Assembly: GCA_965226965.1 (NCBI GenBank)
Contig: OZ245715.1
Span: 1,054,001-1,118,000 of the forward strand
Reading direction: 5' to 3'
DNA length: 64,000 bases
Source: Endoryza foliicola
GTDB lineage: Bacteria > Bacteroidota > Bacteroidia > Chitinophagales > Chitinophagaceae
Both the position numbers and the translations under genes were made by a program. Each line of letters begins with the position of its first letter. The stretch's first letter is position 1. Positions 41,129 to 50,750 of the stretch are shown here, piece by piece. The notes under the pieces were generated by a model, which saw nothing but the letters and a program-made list of their open reading frames with translations, was not told the DNA's origin and made no database searches.

Positions 41129-43558
41129 ATGAGTGAAGATATTCTGAAGAATCAGGACACAGCAAAACAAAGTGTGACGCCTCGTGAGCATTTCATGCGG
41201 TACATGCGTTTTCTACCTTGGGTGACCATTTCGGTGGCAATTTGTTTGCTTTTGGCATATGTGAAAATTAGATACGAAGTGCCAATATATGAAGTAAAGA
41301 GTAAACTACTAGTTACAAAAAATGCTCCATATGCTGGCTCTGGTGAAAAATTTGATGACATCTTTGGTGTACAGAACCAGACCAGAATAAACGATGAGAT
41401 TGAAGTGATAAGATCACGTTCAATGGCTGCTAGAGTTGTTAGAACTCTAGGGCTTCAAACTAACTATGTAAATAAAGGCAAAATAAAGTCTACTCATTTG
41501 CAAGCAAGTGATGCTCCACTTATTTTTGAAGCTTTACATTTAGATGATAGTACACAATCCTACGGTTTTATTATCAATATCAATGACACTTACTTCACAA
41601 TTGGAGAGTTGCCACAAAGGTATAGCTATGGACAAATTATAAATAAGAATGGTGTAGGTTTTCGTGTTTTAAAAAATGAGCGAGGCCTAAGAGGTTTTGC
41701 GACCAATATTTTTGAAATTAGTTGGCAACCTCTCGAAAGAGCCGCCGCATCATTAGCAGGCAGTATAAATGTTTCACTCGCCACAGAAGGAACAAATGTA
41801 ATTGCATTGAGTTATCGTACCGATAATATTGCTATAGGTACCAATATTATCAATCAATATATGTCTGAATATCAAAATTCGACATTAGAAGACAAGCGTG
41901 AAACTGCTGAATCTACTTTAAGGTTTATCGACGATCAATTAAGATCAGTTCAAAAGGACCTCGGCGGCGCAGAGCAAAGTTTGCAAAGTTATCGAGAAGA
42001 AAATCAAGTGTTCAATCCGGATTTACAAGGTCAAATGATGTTTGATGAAATATCTCAATCAAGAAAAGAATTGTCTACTCAGACATTAAATCTGCGTGTT
42101 ACAGACTTTCTGATTAATTATTTGTCGGACCAAAAAAATACCTATAAGAAAGTTTCACTCAGTCTTGGTATCGAAGAACCTGCATTACTTCAACTGATAG
42201 CTGAATTCAACAGACTGCAAATTGAAAGAGAAACTGCCCTAAAAACAGTTCCAGCAGGACATCCTACTATCAAGAATATGGAAAGTGCTATTGAGCGCTT
42301 ACGAGCTGATTTAGTAGAGGCTCTTCAAAACGTTCGAAAAACTCAGAGTATGGTATTAGGCGATCTGACTCAGAAAAATAAGATTGCAGAAGGAAGAATC
42401 ACGAGTATCCCATTAAAAGAGCGAAAGGGAAATGAAGTTGCCAGACAGCAAACAATCCTAAGAGAACTTTATCAATACTTACTTCAAAAGAAACTTGAAA
42501 CATCGATTGCTTCGGCATCCACCATTTCCAATATTAAGGTTATGGAGTCTGCAATGTCTAATGGAACACAAGTAAGTCCAAATAAACGTAGTATTTATAT
42601 AATTGCATTCTTAGTTGGTATTGGATTACCGGGTGCGATTATCTTCTTGATAGATTACTTGAACGATAAAGTGAAGAACCGAATCGATATTCAGAATTTA
42701 ACAGATACTCCAATCTTAGGAGAAATTGGTCACTCTTCAGAAGGAGACACCGGTGCGCTGGTAGTAAGTAGTAGAGGAAGAAGTGTTGTGGCAGAACAGT
42801 TTAGAATAGTACGTTCGAATCTTGCTTATATTTTACCGGGTGTTGAAAAGCCGGTGATCATGGTAACTTCAACTTATAGTGGTGAAGGAAAATCATTCGT
42901 GAGTACCAATATTGGTGGTGTGATTGCTTTAAGTGGAAAGAAAACAGTAATCCTAGAATTTGACATTCGTAAACCGAAGATCTTAAAAGGTTTGAAGATC
43001 AACGACAAGTTCAAGGGAATTACCAATTTCGTGATTGGTGCCAATACTATGGAAGAGATCATCTATCCGGTACCTGATCGTGAGAATTTGTACATTATAC
43101 CTTGCGGACCCATTCCGCCCAACCCCTCTGAAATGTTGCTGAGCCCACGCATTGCTGAAATGTTTGCATGGCTGAAGCAAAATTTTGATGCCATCATTAT
43201 TCATACCGCTCCTGTAGGACTGGTGAGTGATGCAATTACCCTTGGTCAATTTGCAGACTGTGCGGCCTACATTGTTCGTCACAACTATACTAATAAGAAG
43301 CAGATCTTATTGTTAGATGATTTGTATCGTTCTAAGAAATTGCCGCATCTCAGTGTAATCATCAATGATATTCGATTCGCTACCGGTTATGGTTCTTACT
43401 ATGCTTATAGCGGCTATGGATACGGTCATGGCTATGGTTATGGATACGTACACGCTTATAGCAGTGATTATTTTGATCATGAGAAACCAAACGGCCAAAA
43501 GCGTCGCAAAAAACACCGCTCTCCACTAAGAAAGCTGTGGGATAAGATCATGAAGTAA
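41129..43558 (+). CDS. Chain-length regulator and BY-kinase (Wzc-like)
   Basis: This 809-residue protein has transmembrane helices at about 29-46 and 491-512 around a Wzz-like periplasmic domain with coiled coils. A cytoplasmic tyrosine kinase follows. Walker A is TSTYSGEGKSFVS with Lys588, and Walker A' is EFDIRKPKIL. The Walker B block reads AIIIHTAPVGLVSDA, with His692 where Asp is usual. The tail (about 750-785) holds some eleven Tyr interleaved with Gly, the autophosphorylation cluster, and then a basic end. It controls polymer length and export with the Wza-like protein. Confidence 0.9.
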   Translation: MSEDILKNQDTAKQSVTPREHFMRYMRFLPWVTISVAICLLLAYVKIRYEVPIYEVKSKLLVTKNAPYAGSGEKFDDIFGVQNQTRINDEIEVIRSRSMAARVVRTLGLQTNYVNKGKIKSTHLQASDAPLIFEALHLDDSTQSYGFIININDTYFTIGELPQRYSYGQIINKNGVGFRVLKNERGLRGFATNIFEISWQPLERAAASLAGSINVSLATEGTNVIALSYRTDNIAIGTNIINQYMSEYQNSTLEDKRETAESTLRFIDDQLRSVQKDLGGAEQSLQSYREENQVFNPDLQGQMMFDEISQSRKELSTQTLNLRVTDFLINYLSDQKNTYKKVSLSLGIEEPALLQLIAEFNRLQIERETALKTVPAGHPTIKNMESAIERLRADLVEALQNVRKTQSMVLGDLTQKNKIAEGRITSIPLKERKGNEVARQQTILRELYQYLLQKKLETSIASASTISNIKVMESAMSNGTQVSPNKRSIYIIAFLVGIGLPGAIIFLIDYLNDKVKNRIDIQNLTDTPILGEIGHSSEGDTGALVVSSRGRSVVAEQFRIVRSNLAYILPGVEKPVIMVTSTYSGEGKSFVSTNIGGVIALSGKKTVILEFDIRKPKILKGLKINDKFKGITNFVIGANTMEEIIYPVPDRENLYIIPCGPIPPNPSEMLLSPRIAEMFAWLKQNFDAIIIHTAPVGLVSDAITLGQFADCAAYIVRHNYTNKKQILLLDDLYRSKKLPHLSVIINDIRFATGYGSYYAYSGYGYGHGYGYGYVHAYSSDYFDHEKPNGQKRRKKHRSPLRKLWDKIMK

Positions 43559-43587
43559 TCTATTTCAAATCCAAGTTCCGAAAAAAC

Positions 43588-44448
43588 ATGTCTGTACATC
43601 ATCAAGAAGAGCACTGGGATATCGAAATAAAGCCAACCGAGAGTTTATTCAAACTCGATTTCAAAGCGGTGTGGCGTTATAGAGATCTATTATGGTTGTT
43701 AGTACGCCGCGATTTCGTAGCCCAGTACAAGCAAACCATACTCGGTCCTATTTGGTTCTTTGTACAACCATTGCTCACAACTTTAATGTACTTATTGATA
43801 TTTGGGCGAGTTGCCAAGATGGATACAGACGGCTTGCCGATGATCCCTTTTTATCTGGCAGGGGTAATTTGTTGGGGCTATTTTTCTGAATCGCTTACCA
43901 AAACTTCCGATACATTTATTACAAATGCAAACATTTTTGGAAAAGTGTATTTTCCACGATTGGTGATTCCTCTGTCAGTGGTTATGAGTAGTTTAATTCG
44001 TTTGGGAGTTCAATTCAGTCTTTTTTTAGTTTGTTGGATCTATTATTTGGTTTCAGAGAAAACTATGCAACCTCAATGGGGGTTATTATGGTTGTTACCT
44101 ATATTAGTTGTTTTAATGGCAGGATTGGGGCTCGGCTTAGGGGTTATATTCTCGTCATTGACTACCAAGTACAGAGACTTAAGATTCTTGTTAACTTTCG
44201 GGATCCAATTAGCAATGTTTGCGACACCTGTAGTATACCCTCTATCTTTAGCACCAGAAAAATACCGATGGTTAATTGTAGCGAATCCTTTTACGTCAAT
44301 CATTGAAACATTTAGATATATTTTTATGGGAAAAGGACAATTCGAGTGGTCCTACCTAGCCTACAGTGGAATAGTTACAGTTATTATATTGATTGTGGGA
44401 TCCATGATCTTTAATAAAGTTGAAAAAACCTTCATGGATACCGTATAA
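43588..44448 (+). CDS. ABC polysaccharide exporter permease (Wzm-like)
   Basis: This 286-residue ABC-2 type permease has six transmembrane helices. It opens with a cytoplasmic helix (FKAVWRYRDLLWLLVRRDFV) and then KQTILGPIWFFVQPLLTTLM, the hallmark of TagG/Wzm/RfbA permeases. The helix near FVIPLSVVMSS and the closing ANPFTSIIETFRYIFMGKG agree. It works with the ATPase that follows after 1 bp to move a lipid-linked glycan through the inner membrane. The presence of both this exporter and a Wzc-like kinase is a mixed architecture. Confidence 0.9.
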   Translation: MSVHHQEEHWDIEIKPTESLFKLDFKAVWRYRDLLWLLVRRDFVAQYKQTILGPIWFFVQPLLTTLMYLLIFGRVAKMDTDGLPMIPFYLAGVICWGYFSESLTKTSDTFITNANIFGKVYFPRLVIPLSVVMSSLIRLGVQFSLFLVCWIYYLVSEKTMQPQWGLLWLLPILVVLMAGLGLGLGVIFSSLTTKYRDLRFLLTFGIQLAMFATPVVYPLSLAPEKYRWLIVANPFTSIIETFRYIFMGKGQFEWSYLAYSGIVTVIILIVGSMIFNKVEKTFMDTV

Positions 44449-44449
44449 T

Positions 44450-45733
44450 ATGAGAAAGCACGCAATTGAAATATCCAATGTCTCGAAGCTTTACCGCTTA
44501 GGTGAAGTGGGTACAGGTACCATTAGCCATGATTTGAACCGATGGTGGCATCGTATTCGTGGTAAGGAAGATCCTTATTTGCAATTGGGTCAGGAAAATA
44601 AGCGCGACTCAAAAGGTGGAGAATATGTATGGGCAATCAAAGATGTCAGCTTCTCAGTTGAGCAGGGTGAAGTATTAGGGATTGTTGGAAAGAATGGTGC
44701 AGGTAAATCCACCCTCTTAAAATTATTGTCGCGAGTAACTGCGCCTACAACCGGCTCTATCAGAGCTAGAGGTAGAATTGCATCTTTATTAGAAGTTGGA
44801 ACCGGTTTTCATCCTGAGCTTACTGGAAGAGAGAATATATTTCTAAATGGAGCAATTTTAGGAATGACCAAGCAGGAGATCAAATCAAAGTTTGATGAAA
44901 TAGTGGAATTCGCTGGCGTTGAAAGATATATTGATACACCAGTTAAGCGATACAGCAGTGGTATGTATGTTCGTCTTGCTTTTGGTGTTGCTGCACACTT
45001 GGAGAGTGAAATACTGATAGTGGATGAGGTGCTTGCAGTTGGCGACGCTGAATTTCAGAACAAGTGTATTGGAAAAATGAATGATGTGAGTAAGAAAGAA
45101 GGACGTACCGTTCTTTTTGTGAGTCACAATATGAATGCAGTTAAAACACTTTGCACAAAGGGTGCTTTAATTGAGCGGGGAACTTTGGCGGCTACAGGAG
45201 AAATTCAACCGATCATAGACCGCTATCTTACTAGCGACGCTCAAAATACCCGCGTGCTCAGTTGGTCAGATGCTGATAAACCAACTAAGGGTGAAATCGA
45301 ATTGCAGAATATCAGTATTCTAGATTCAAAGGGGAGATTAGATAATGCATTCACCACTAGTGACGACGTTTTTGTTCATGTTGGGTACAAGTTAAAGGAG
45401 GATATAAAAGACTTAAGAATAACTGCTTCTCTTTTGTCGTATGATGGTGCTGTTATTTGTTGCACCAGTGATTTCACGTTTCAAGATTCAGCGCGACTTA
45501 GAACAAAGGGTGAGTACGAGAGTGTATTGAAAATACCGGGAGCCTTTTTGAATATGGGCAAGTATTTTATTCAAGTGGAAATCGATATTCCGAGAACAAA
45601 ATTATATTTCAAAGATATTACTCTTGAATTCATGGTAGATGAAGTAGTTGAAAATCAGTTAGGTGTTACCATAAATCCTAAACCACCCGGTCTCATTCAT
45701 CCTATTTTAAATTGGCAAATTAATAAAAGGTAG
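44450..45733 (+). CDS. ABC polysaccharide exporter ATPase with C-terminal extension (Wzt-like)
   Basis: The ATG at 44450 gives 427 residues; a longer frame overlaps the permease gene. The ABC domain has Walker A VGKNGAGKSTLL, the signature YSSGMYVRLAFG and Walker B LIVDEVLAVGDAEF. It has TagH/Wzt-type phrases such as FHPELTGRENIFLNGAILGM. A beta-rich extension from about 270 to 427 is Wzt_C-like, with INISILDSKGRLDNAF-type strands (read IELQNISILDSKG). In O9a-type systems that domain binds a chain-terminating group, so a capped glycan is possible. It pairs with the permease. Confidence 0.9.
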   Translation: MRKHAIEISNVSKLYRLGEVGTGTISHDLNRWWHRIRGKEDPYLQLGQENKRDSKGGEYVWAIKDVSFSVEQGEVLGIVGKNGAGKSTLLKLLSRVTAPTTGSIRARGRIASLLEVGTGFHPELTGRENIFLNGAILGMTKQEIKSKFDEIVEFAGVERYIDTPVKRYSSGMYVRLAFGVAAHLESEILIVDEVLAVGDAEFQNKCIGKMNDVSKKEGRTVLFVSHNMNAVKTLCTKGALIERGTLAATGEIQPIIDRYLTSDAQNTRVLSWSDADKPTKGEIELQNISILDSKGRLDNAFTTSDDVFVHVGYKLKEDIKDLRITASLLSYDGAVICCTSDFTFQDSARLRTKGEYESVLKIPGAFLNMGKYFIQVEIDIPRTKLYFKDITLEFMVDEVVENQLGVTINPKPPGLIHPILNWQINKR

Positions 45734-45735
45734 TT

Positions 45736-46758
45736 ATGGCAAGAGTATCTATCATAACTCCCTCATTCAATAGGGCCGATATTATACATGAGACAGCTGA
45801 AAGCATCTTTCGGCAAACCCACCAAGATTGGGAATGGGTGATCGTTGATGATGGAAGTACTGATAATAGTTGGGATTTATTGGAATCGTATGCAAAACGC
45901 GACACACGAGTTAAAATATTCAAACGTGACAGAGACCCCAAAGGAGCTGCTGTTTGTAGAAACATTGCTGTTGAAAGAGCAACAGGAAAATATGTGATTT
46001 TTCTTGATACGGATGATTTGTTGGCTAGCTTTTGTTTGGAGCAAAGGGTGAGAGTTGCCGAAGAAGAAAGAAATGCTGATGTAATTGTTTTCCCAATGAT
46101 TATGTTTAAAGAAAAGCCTGACGATCTTAAGTTGCTTTGGAATATAGACAAAGATGCAGATGATGTTGAAAGAATACTGATGGGTGATGCTGTATGCCAA
46201 GGTACGGGAACAATTTGGAAAAGAGATCAATTTCTCGAAGTTGGCGCATGGCGTCAGGATCTTGCAGTATGGCAGGATGTCGAGTTGCACTTGAGAACCA
46301 TGCTTGGTGGTGTTCGATATAAAAAGAGATTTGATCTTTTACCCGATATCTTTATACGAATTAGTGAAGTTAGTCTATCTAGAACCGGCTTTCACTCAAT
46401 TAAGAAATGGGAAAGTAGAAAGCGAGTGTTTTTACTGACCCTTGATCAAATACAGAAACTTAATCTTTTAGAAAAATATAACAAGGCGCTCAAACATGTT
46501 GCAATTGACTTGCTCATAAATTCTGCAAGAAGCGGTTTTAGCAAAGAAGGGAATGAACTGTTGAATTTGATTAAAGAGATGTCGCTATTTTCCAATAAAG
46601 AGTTAAAGTGGTTTCGTTTCTATTTTATTCAAATAAAATACAAACTGAACCGAATTCCATTTGTTGAAAAAATTTTATTTAGTAACATTAAGACTTTTGA
46701 TTCCGAATATGATGTTACATTGAACCGAATTCGTTATGACGGATCAATTACAATTTGA
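45736..46758 (+). CDS. GT2-family glycosyltransferase
   Basis: This 340-residue protein has a GT-A fold of family 2. The N-terminus ARVSIITPSFNRADIIHETA, the nucleotide site VIVDDGSTDNSW and the DxD-type motif VIFLDTDDLL (residues about 93-102) are intact. A metal-binding Asp-Thr-Asp is therefore present. The later WQDVELHLRTMLGG and the C-terminal helical region are less typical. It starts 2 bp after the ATPase gene. It should add one sugar to the growing chain on the cytoplasmic face. Donor and linkage are unknown. Confidence 0.88.
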   Translation: MARVSIITPSFNRADIIHETAESIFRQTHQDWEWVIVDDGSTDNSWDLLESYAKRDTRVKIFKRDRDPKGAAVCRNIAVERATGKYVIFLDTDDLLASFCLEQRVRVAEEERNADVIVFPMIMFKEKPDDLKLLWNIDKDADDVERILMGDAVCQGTGTIWKRDQFLEVGAWRQDLAVWQDVELHLRTMLGGVRYKKRFDLLPDIFIRISEVSLSRTGFHSIKKWESRKRVFLLTLDQIQKLNLLEKYNKALKHVAIDLLINSARSGFSKEGNELLNLIKEMSLFSNKELKWFRFYFIQIKYKLNRIPFVEKILFSNIKTFDSEYDVTLNRIRYDGSITI

Positions 46759-46759
46759 T

Positions 46760-47728
46760 ATGGAAAAGTCGGTTGCTGTCGTGATTCCAGTAAAAAATGG
46801 TTTTCCGGAAATTAAGGATTGTATTGAAGGGCTATTAAAGCAGACATTTCCCATATCTAGAATCATTGCAATAGATTCGGGTTCAACTGATGGCACCGTA
46901 GAATACTTGAGAACAGTCGAGAAAGTCGAAGTTCATTCAATTGATGCGTCTTCGTTTAATCATGGACTAACAAGAAACTTAGGCCTGGTATTTTCAAGTG
47001 AAAGCTTCTTGTACTATACTGTACAAGATGCAAGAGCGATTTCAGAACGATTGATTGAAGATTTTTTAGATTGCTTTGAAGATGAGGATGTAATGGCTGT
47101 CTGCGGTCAACAGGTTGTAGATAAGAATTTGTCAAAAAACCCGATTGACTGGTTCTTTCCTGTTAGCGAGCCAACAAAAATCATTTATCAATATGGACGT
47201 AAGGAGGAATTTGAGAGGTTGAGCCCGAAAGAAAAAGCAGGAGTGTGTGGGTGGGATAATGTGAATGCCTTTTATCGAAGATCGGCTCTCGAAAGCATCC
47301 CATTTGATGAAGCAGTTTTTGGTGAAGATATGCTATGGGCAAAAAAAGCTTACTTAAAGGGATTTAAATTGGCTTTTTGGTACAGGGCGAGAGTGTTTCA
47401 CTATCATCTTGAAAACTCGACTATCACTTATAAAAGAACATATACGGAAACATATTTTAGATACAAAGCATTTGGCTTGGTTCCTGAACCCTCAAAAATC
47501 GGAATTAGTGAAAAGTTTCAAATTCTAAAAACACTAGTTAAACGACTTTGGTTTTCTTGGAATGATATTACTAAATGGTACAGTTACAATATTGAGGTAA
47601 GGACGGCTGCGAATGACGCGGTTGCTGCATTTATCGATGCACTGACAAAAGGAGATGAATTTCTGGATGCTGAACATGAAAGGATTTGTGGAAAACCGCC
47701 AGTACCCCTTAAACAATTACTAGGATAA
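46760..47728 (+). CDS. GT2-family glycosyltransferase (rhamnosyltransferase-like)
   Basis: I use the ATG at 46760, 1 bp after the previous stop; an earlier in-frame start at 46736 would overlap. The 322-residue protein starts KSVAVVIPVKNGFPEIKDCI with IIAIDSGSTDGTVEYLR. Its catalytic region has SFNHGLTRNLGLVFS and TVQDARAIS. Later FDEAVFGEDMLWAKKAYLKG is typical of GT2 enzymes that also use rhamnose-like donors. The last third has hydrophobic and helical character. The donor is unknown. It is one of several glycosyltransferases building the repeat unit. Confidence 0.85.
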   Translation: MEKSVAVVIPVKNGFPEIKDCIEGLLKQTFPISRIIAIDSGSTDGTVEYLRTVEKVEVHSIDASSFNHGLTRNLGLVFSSESFLYYTVQDARAISERLIEDFLDCFEDEDVMAVCGQQVVDKNLSKNPIDWFFPVSEPTKIIYQYGRKEEFERLSPKEKAGVCGWDNVNAFYRRSALESIPFDEAVFGEDMLWAKKAYLKGFKLAFWYRARVFHYHLENSTITYKRTYTETYFRYKAFGLVPEPSKIGISEKFQILKTLVKRLWFSWNDITKWYSYNIEVRTAANDAVAAFIDALTKGDEFLDAEHERICGKPPVPLKQLLG

Positions 47729-47741
47729 ATTCAATTTGATT

Positions 47742-48527
47742 ATGACTTTTCCAGTGGTTAGCATATTAATGACTTCTTATAATCGGGAACCTTTTATAAA
47801 GGAATCCATTGAGTCGGTATTGAACTCAGAGTATGGAGATTTCGAACTCATAATTGTTGACGATTGTTCGAAAGACAATACTGTAGAAGTCGCAAGAAGT
47901 TATGAAAAAGTTGACCATCGAGTTGTGGTATACCAGAATGAAAGTAATTTGGGTGACTACCCCAATCGTAACAAAGCTGCCAGTCTTGCCAAAGGCAAGT
48001 ACATAAAGTACTTAGATAGTGATGACCTAATTTACCCTCATGGTTTAGGAGTTATGGTTAACTCTATGCAACAGTTTCCAAATGCGGGATTTGGGTTGTC
48101 GGCATTAGCTAATGCAAAACAACCTCATCCATATCTACTTAGCCCTCACGACGCATTTCTGGAACATTTTTTTGATTATGGTCATTTTAATCGCGCCCCC
48201 GGCTCTGCAATAATTTTAAAAAAGGCATTCGATCAAGTTGGTGGCTTTAGTGGCAAGAGGATGATTGGTGATTTTGAGCTTTGGTTAAAGCTTGCACTAA
48301 ATTACCCTCTAGTGGTTTTTCCTGCAGATTTATATTGGGCTAGAACCCATCAAGGGCAAGAGTCGCAGTCTGAGTATTCAAAATTATATCCTAAGCTAAG
48401 AGAAGAGGTTCTGAATGAATGTTTTTCCCAATCCAATTTTCCTTTGTCTACCGAGGAATTGAAAGTGGTAAAGGAAAGTTTTAGGCAAGGTAAATTTAAA
48501 AGAGTTATAAAAAAGATATTACGTTGA
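47742..48527 (+). CDS. GT2-family glycosyltransferase
   Basis: The ATG at 47742 gives a 261-residue protein; the frame also opens at a TTG two codons earlier. It has FPVVSILMTSYNREPFIKES, LIIVDDCSKDNTVEVAR and the DxD-type motif YLDSDDLIYP. FSGKRMIGDFELWLKLALNY carries the catalytic-base-like acidic site. These complete the GT-A family 2 pattern. It ends with a basic helix. Its stop overlaps the TTG start of the next gene. Sugar specificity unknown. Confidence 0.87.
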   Translation: MTFPVVSILMTSYNREPFIKESIESVLNSEYGDFELIIVDDCSKDNTVEVARSYEKVDHRVVVYQNESNLGDYPNRNKAASLAKGKYIKYLDSDDLIYPHGLGVMVNSMQQFPNAGFGLSALANAKQPHPYLLSPHDAFLEHFFDYGHFNRAPGSAIILKKAFDQVGGFSGKRMIGDFELWLKLALNYPLVVFPADLYWARTHQGQESQSEYSKLYPKLREEVLNECFSQSNFPLSTEELKVVKESFRQGKFKRVIKKILR

Positions 48528-49642
48528 TTAAAGTAGTTATTGTTTTCGGCACACGTCCAGAGGTAATTAAAATGGCTTCCTTGATTAGAGAATTTAGGAG
48601 TCATAAGTTAATAGATTTAAGTGTCTGCTTCACTGGACAACATAAGCAAATGGTATATCCTTTACTTGACCTATTTTCTATTGATGTGGACAAGGAATTT
48701 GATATCATGACACACAATCAAACCTTATCTGAATTGACGGTACAACTAGTTGCTTCTTTAGACAAATACTTTAAAGAAGTAATGCCAGATATTGTATTTG
48801 TTCAAGGAGATACAACCACAGCTTATTGCGCAGCAACAGTTGCTTTTTATAACAAAATAAAAGTAGCCCATATTGAAGCCGGATTGCGCACTAATGACAT
48901 TTATAGTCCATTTCCAGAAGAGTTTAATAGACAAGTAATTTCTAAAGTTGCCAACTATCACTTTGCTCCAACTCAGGATGCCGCGTCTAACTTACTAAAA
49001 GAAGGTGTGTTAGAAAGCAATATCTTTTTAGTGGGGAATTCAGTCATTGATTCACTTCTTTACGTCTTGTCGAAGAAAGTAAAAAATGAAATACATCTAG
49101 AAAGTTCGCTTCCTTTAGATAAGTATCAGAAAATGATTTTAATTACAGGCCATCGCAGGGAAAATTTCGGAGAAGGCTTTGAAAATATTTGTAACGCAAT
49201 CAAAAAGCTGAGCGCTGAATATCCAAATGTTGCATTTGTATATCCAGTTCACCTTAATCCCAATGTTCAAGAGCCTGTAAATCGAATATTAGCAAATGCG
49301 AATAATGTGTTTTTAATTCCACCTGCTGGATATTTAGATTTTATCTTTTTAATGAAAGCTGCTTATTTTATCCTGACAGACTCAGGGGGTGTTCAAGAAG
49401 AAGCGCCGAGTTTAAATAAACCAATTCTTATCATGCGTGAAAGTACAGAAAGACAGGAAGTGGTGGACGCTGGTGCTGGAATTCTAGTTGGTACTGATAT
49501 ACAAAAAATAGTTTCAGAAGCACGTAAGCTCTTTGAGGACAATGACCATTACTTAAAAATGGCCAGTGTGGCAAATCCTTACGGTGCTGGAGATACAGCT
49601 CAGAAAGTGGTATCAGTTCTTTTATCAAAGTTTCTAAAATGA
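48524..49642 (+). CDS. wecB: Non-hydrolysing UDP-HexNAc 2-epimerase (WecB/WbpI-like)
   Basis: This 372-residue protein has the full non-hydrolysing epimerase signature: VVIVFGTRPEVIKMASLI, FVQGDTTTAYCAATVAF, HIEAGLRTNDIYSPFPEEFN, ITGHRRENFGEGF, YPVHLNPNVQEPV and LTDSGGVQEEAPSL. The TTG at 48524 is the start; it overlaps the previous stop. In general it makes UDP-ManNAc from UDP-GlcNAc. However, the WbpB-, WbpD-, WbpE- and WbpG-like genes nearby suggest it may act as WbpI on UDP-2,3-diacetamido-glucuronate. Specificity cannot be settled from sequence. Confidence 0.88.
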   Translation: MIKVVIVFGTRPEVIKMASLIREFRSHKLIDLSVCFTGQHKQMVYPLLDLFSIDVDKEFDIMTHNQTLSELTVQLVASLDKYFKEVMPDIVFVQGDTTTAYCAATVAFYNKIKVAHIEAGLRTNDIYSPFPEEFNRQVISKVANYHFAPTQDAASNLLKEGVLESNIFLVGNSVIDSLLYVLSKKVKNEIHLESSLPLDKYQKMILITGHRRENFGEGFENICNAIKKLSAEYPNVAFVYPVHLNPNVQEPVNRILANANNVFLIPPAGYLDFIFLMKAAYFILTDSGGVQEEAPSLNKPILIMRESTERQEVVDAGAGILVGTDIQKIVSEARKLFEDNDHYLKMASVANPYGAGDTAQKVVSVLLSKFLK

Positions 49643-50748
49643 AGATTTTGATTCTGGATGAGAATTATCCTCATCTCAATAATTTAATGGGTGACGTATT
49701 TGTTCATGTTCGTGCTAAAGAATATGCGAAACAACATCAGGTTGTTGCAGTTTCTTTTTTTCAAGATGATAATGTTATTGAATACGAAGGGATTACACTT
49801 TATCAACGGAGTAGTATTGAAGGAGTAAATGCTATTATTAATGACTTTAAGCCAGATCGATTAGTTATACATTTTTACCAATCTTGGATGTTGGAAGAAA
49901 TACTTAAAAAAATTGATGTACCAGTATTCATTTGGGTGCATGGATATGAGGCATTGGGTTGGTATAGACGACTGTTTAACTATGCTTGGTATTCACCTGT
50001 TCTTTTGAATTATATCAGGAGCAATACGAAGCAGCAGCTCGAAGTTCGAAAATTGATAAAATATGCAAATTCGGGATCTAAAATACACTTTGTTTTTGTA
50101 AGTAACTGGATGCGAAGAGTGACTGAGGCGGATACGTTATCAAAGATTTCAAGATATTCAATAATCCCGAATCCAATTGACACTGATTTGTTTGCATATC
50201 ATGAGAAATCGAATGACGACAGAACAAGAATTCTTATTCTAAGATCGTTTAGTACTAATAAGTATGCGAATGATTTGAGTGCAAAGGCAATATTAGGCGT
50301 TAGTAAAAAATCGTTTTTTAAAGAGCTTAATTTTACAATCATTGGAAAAGGCGGACTTTTTAGGCGAATCACGGATCCTCTAGTTCCCTATAGTAATATT
50401 TCAATTACAGAAGGCGCCGTTAGGCAAGTTCAAATCCCTGATTTACACACAGGATTTGGTGTTTTTCTTTGCCCAACGCGTCAAGATGCGCAAGGGGTCT
50501 CAATGTGTGAAGCAATGAGTAGTGGCTTAGTTCCGATTACAAGTAATAATACTGCAATCCCCGAATTTGTTGAGAATGACAAAACGGGAATTGTTACAAA
50601 TTCAGTCAGTGAAATTGAAAGAGCTTTTGAGAGGCTTTACTCAGATCCCATCTATTTCAAAGAATTAAGTAGAAATGCTGCAAAGAGCATAAGGAGTAAA
50701 TGTAGTATTCAAAAAATTGTTAAGCAAGAACTCACTTTAATTCAATAA
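49639..50748 (+). CDS. GT4-family glycosyltransferase
   Basis: This 369-residue protein has a GT-B fold. Its N-terminal half has KILILDENYPHLNNLMGDVF and VFIWVHGYEALGWYRRLF. The C-terminal half has RILILRSFSTNKYANDLS, GFGVFLCPTRQDAQGVSMCE and AMSSGLVPITSNNTAIPEFV, whose Glu-x7-Glu-like pattern is the GT4 donor site. It overlaps the previous gene by 4 bp. It is a retaining transferase for one backbone or side sugar. Base use is clearly AT-rich here. Donor unknown. Confidence 0.85.
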   Translation: MKILILDENYPHLNNLMGDVFVHVRAKEYAKQHQVVAVSFFQDDNVIEYEGITLYQRSSIEGVNAIINDFKPDRLVIHFYQSWMLEEILKKIDVPVFIWVHGYEALGWYRRLFNYAWYSPVLLNYIRSNTKQQLEVRKLIKYANSGSKIHFVFVSNWMRRVTEADTLSKISRYSIIPNPIDTDLFAYHEKSNDDRTRILILRSFSTNKYANDLSAKAILGVSKKSFFKELNFTIIGKGGLFRRITDPLVPYSNISITEGAVRQVQIPDLHTGFGVFLCPTRQDAQGVSMCEAMSSGLVPITSNNTAIPEFVENDKTGIVTNSVSEIERAFERLYSDPIYFKELSRNAAKSIRSKCSIQKIVKQELTLIQ

Positions 50749-50750
50749 AC

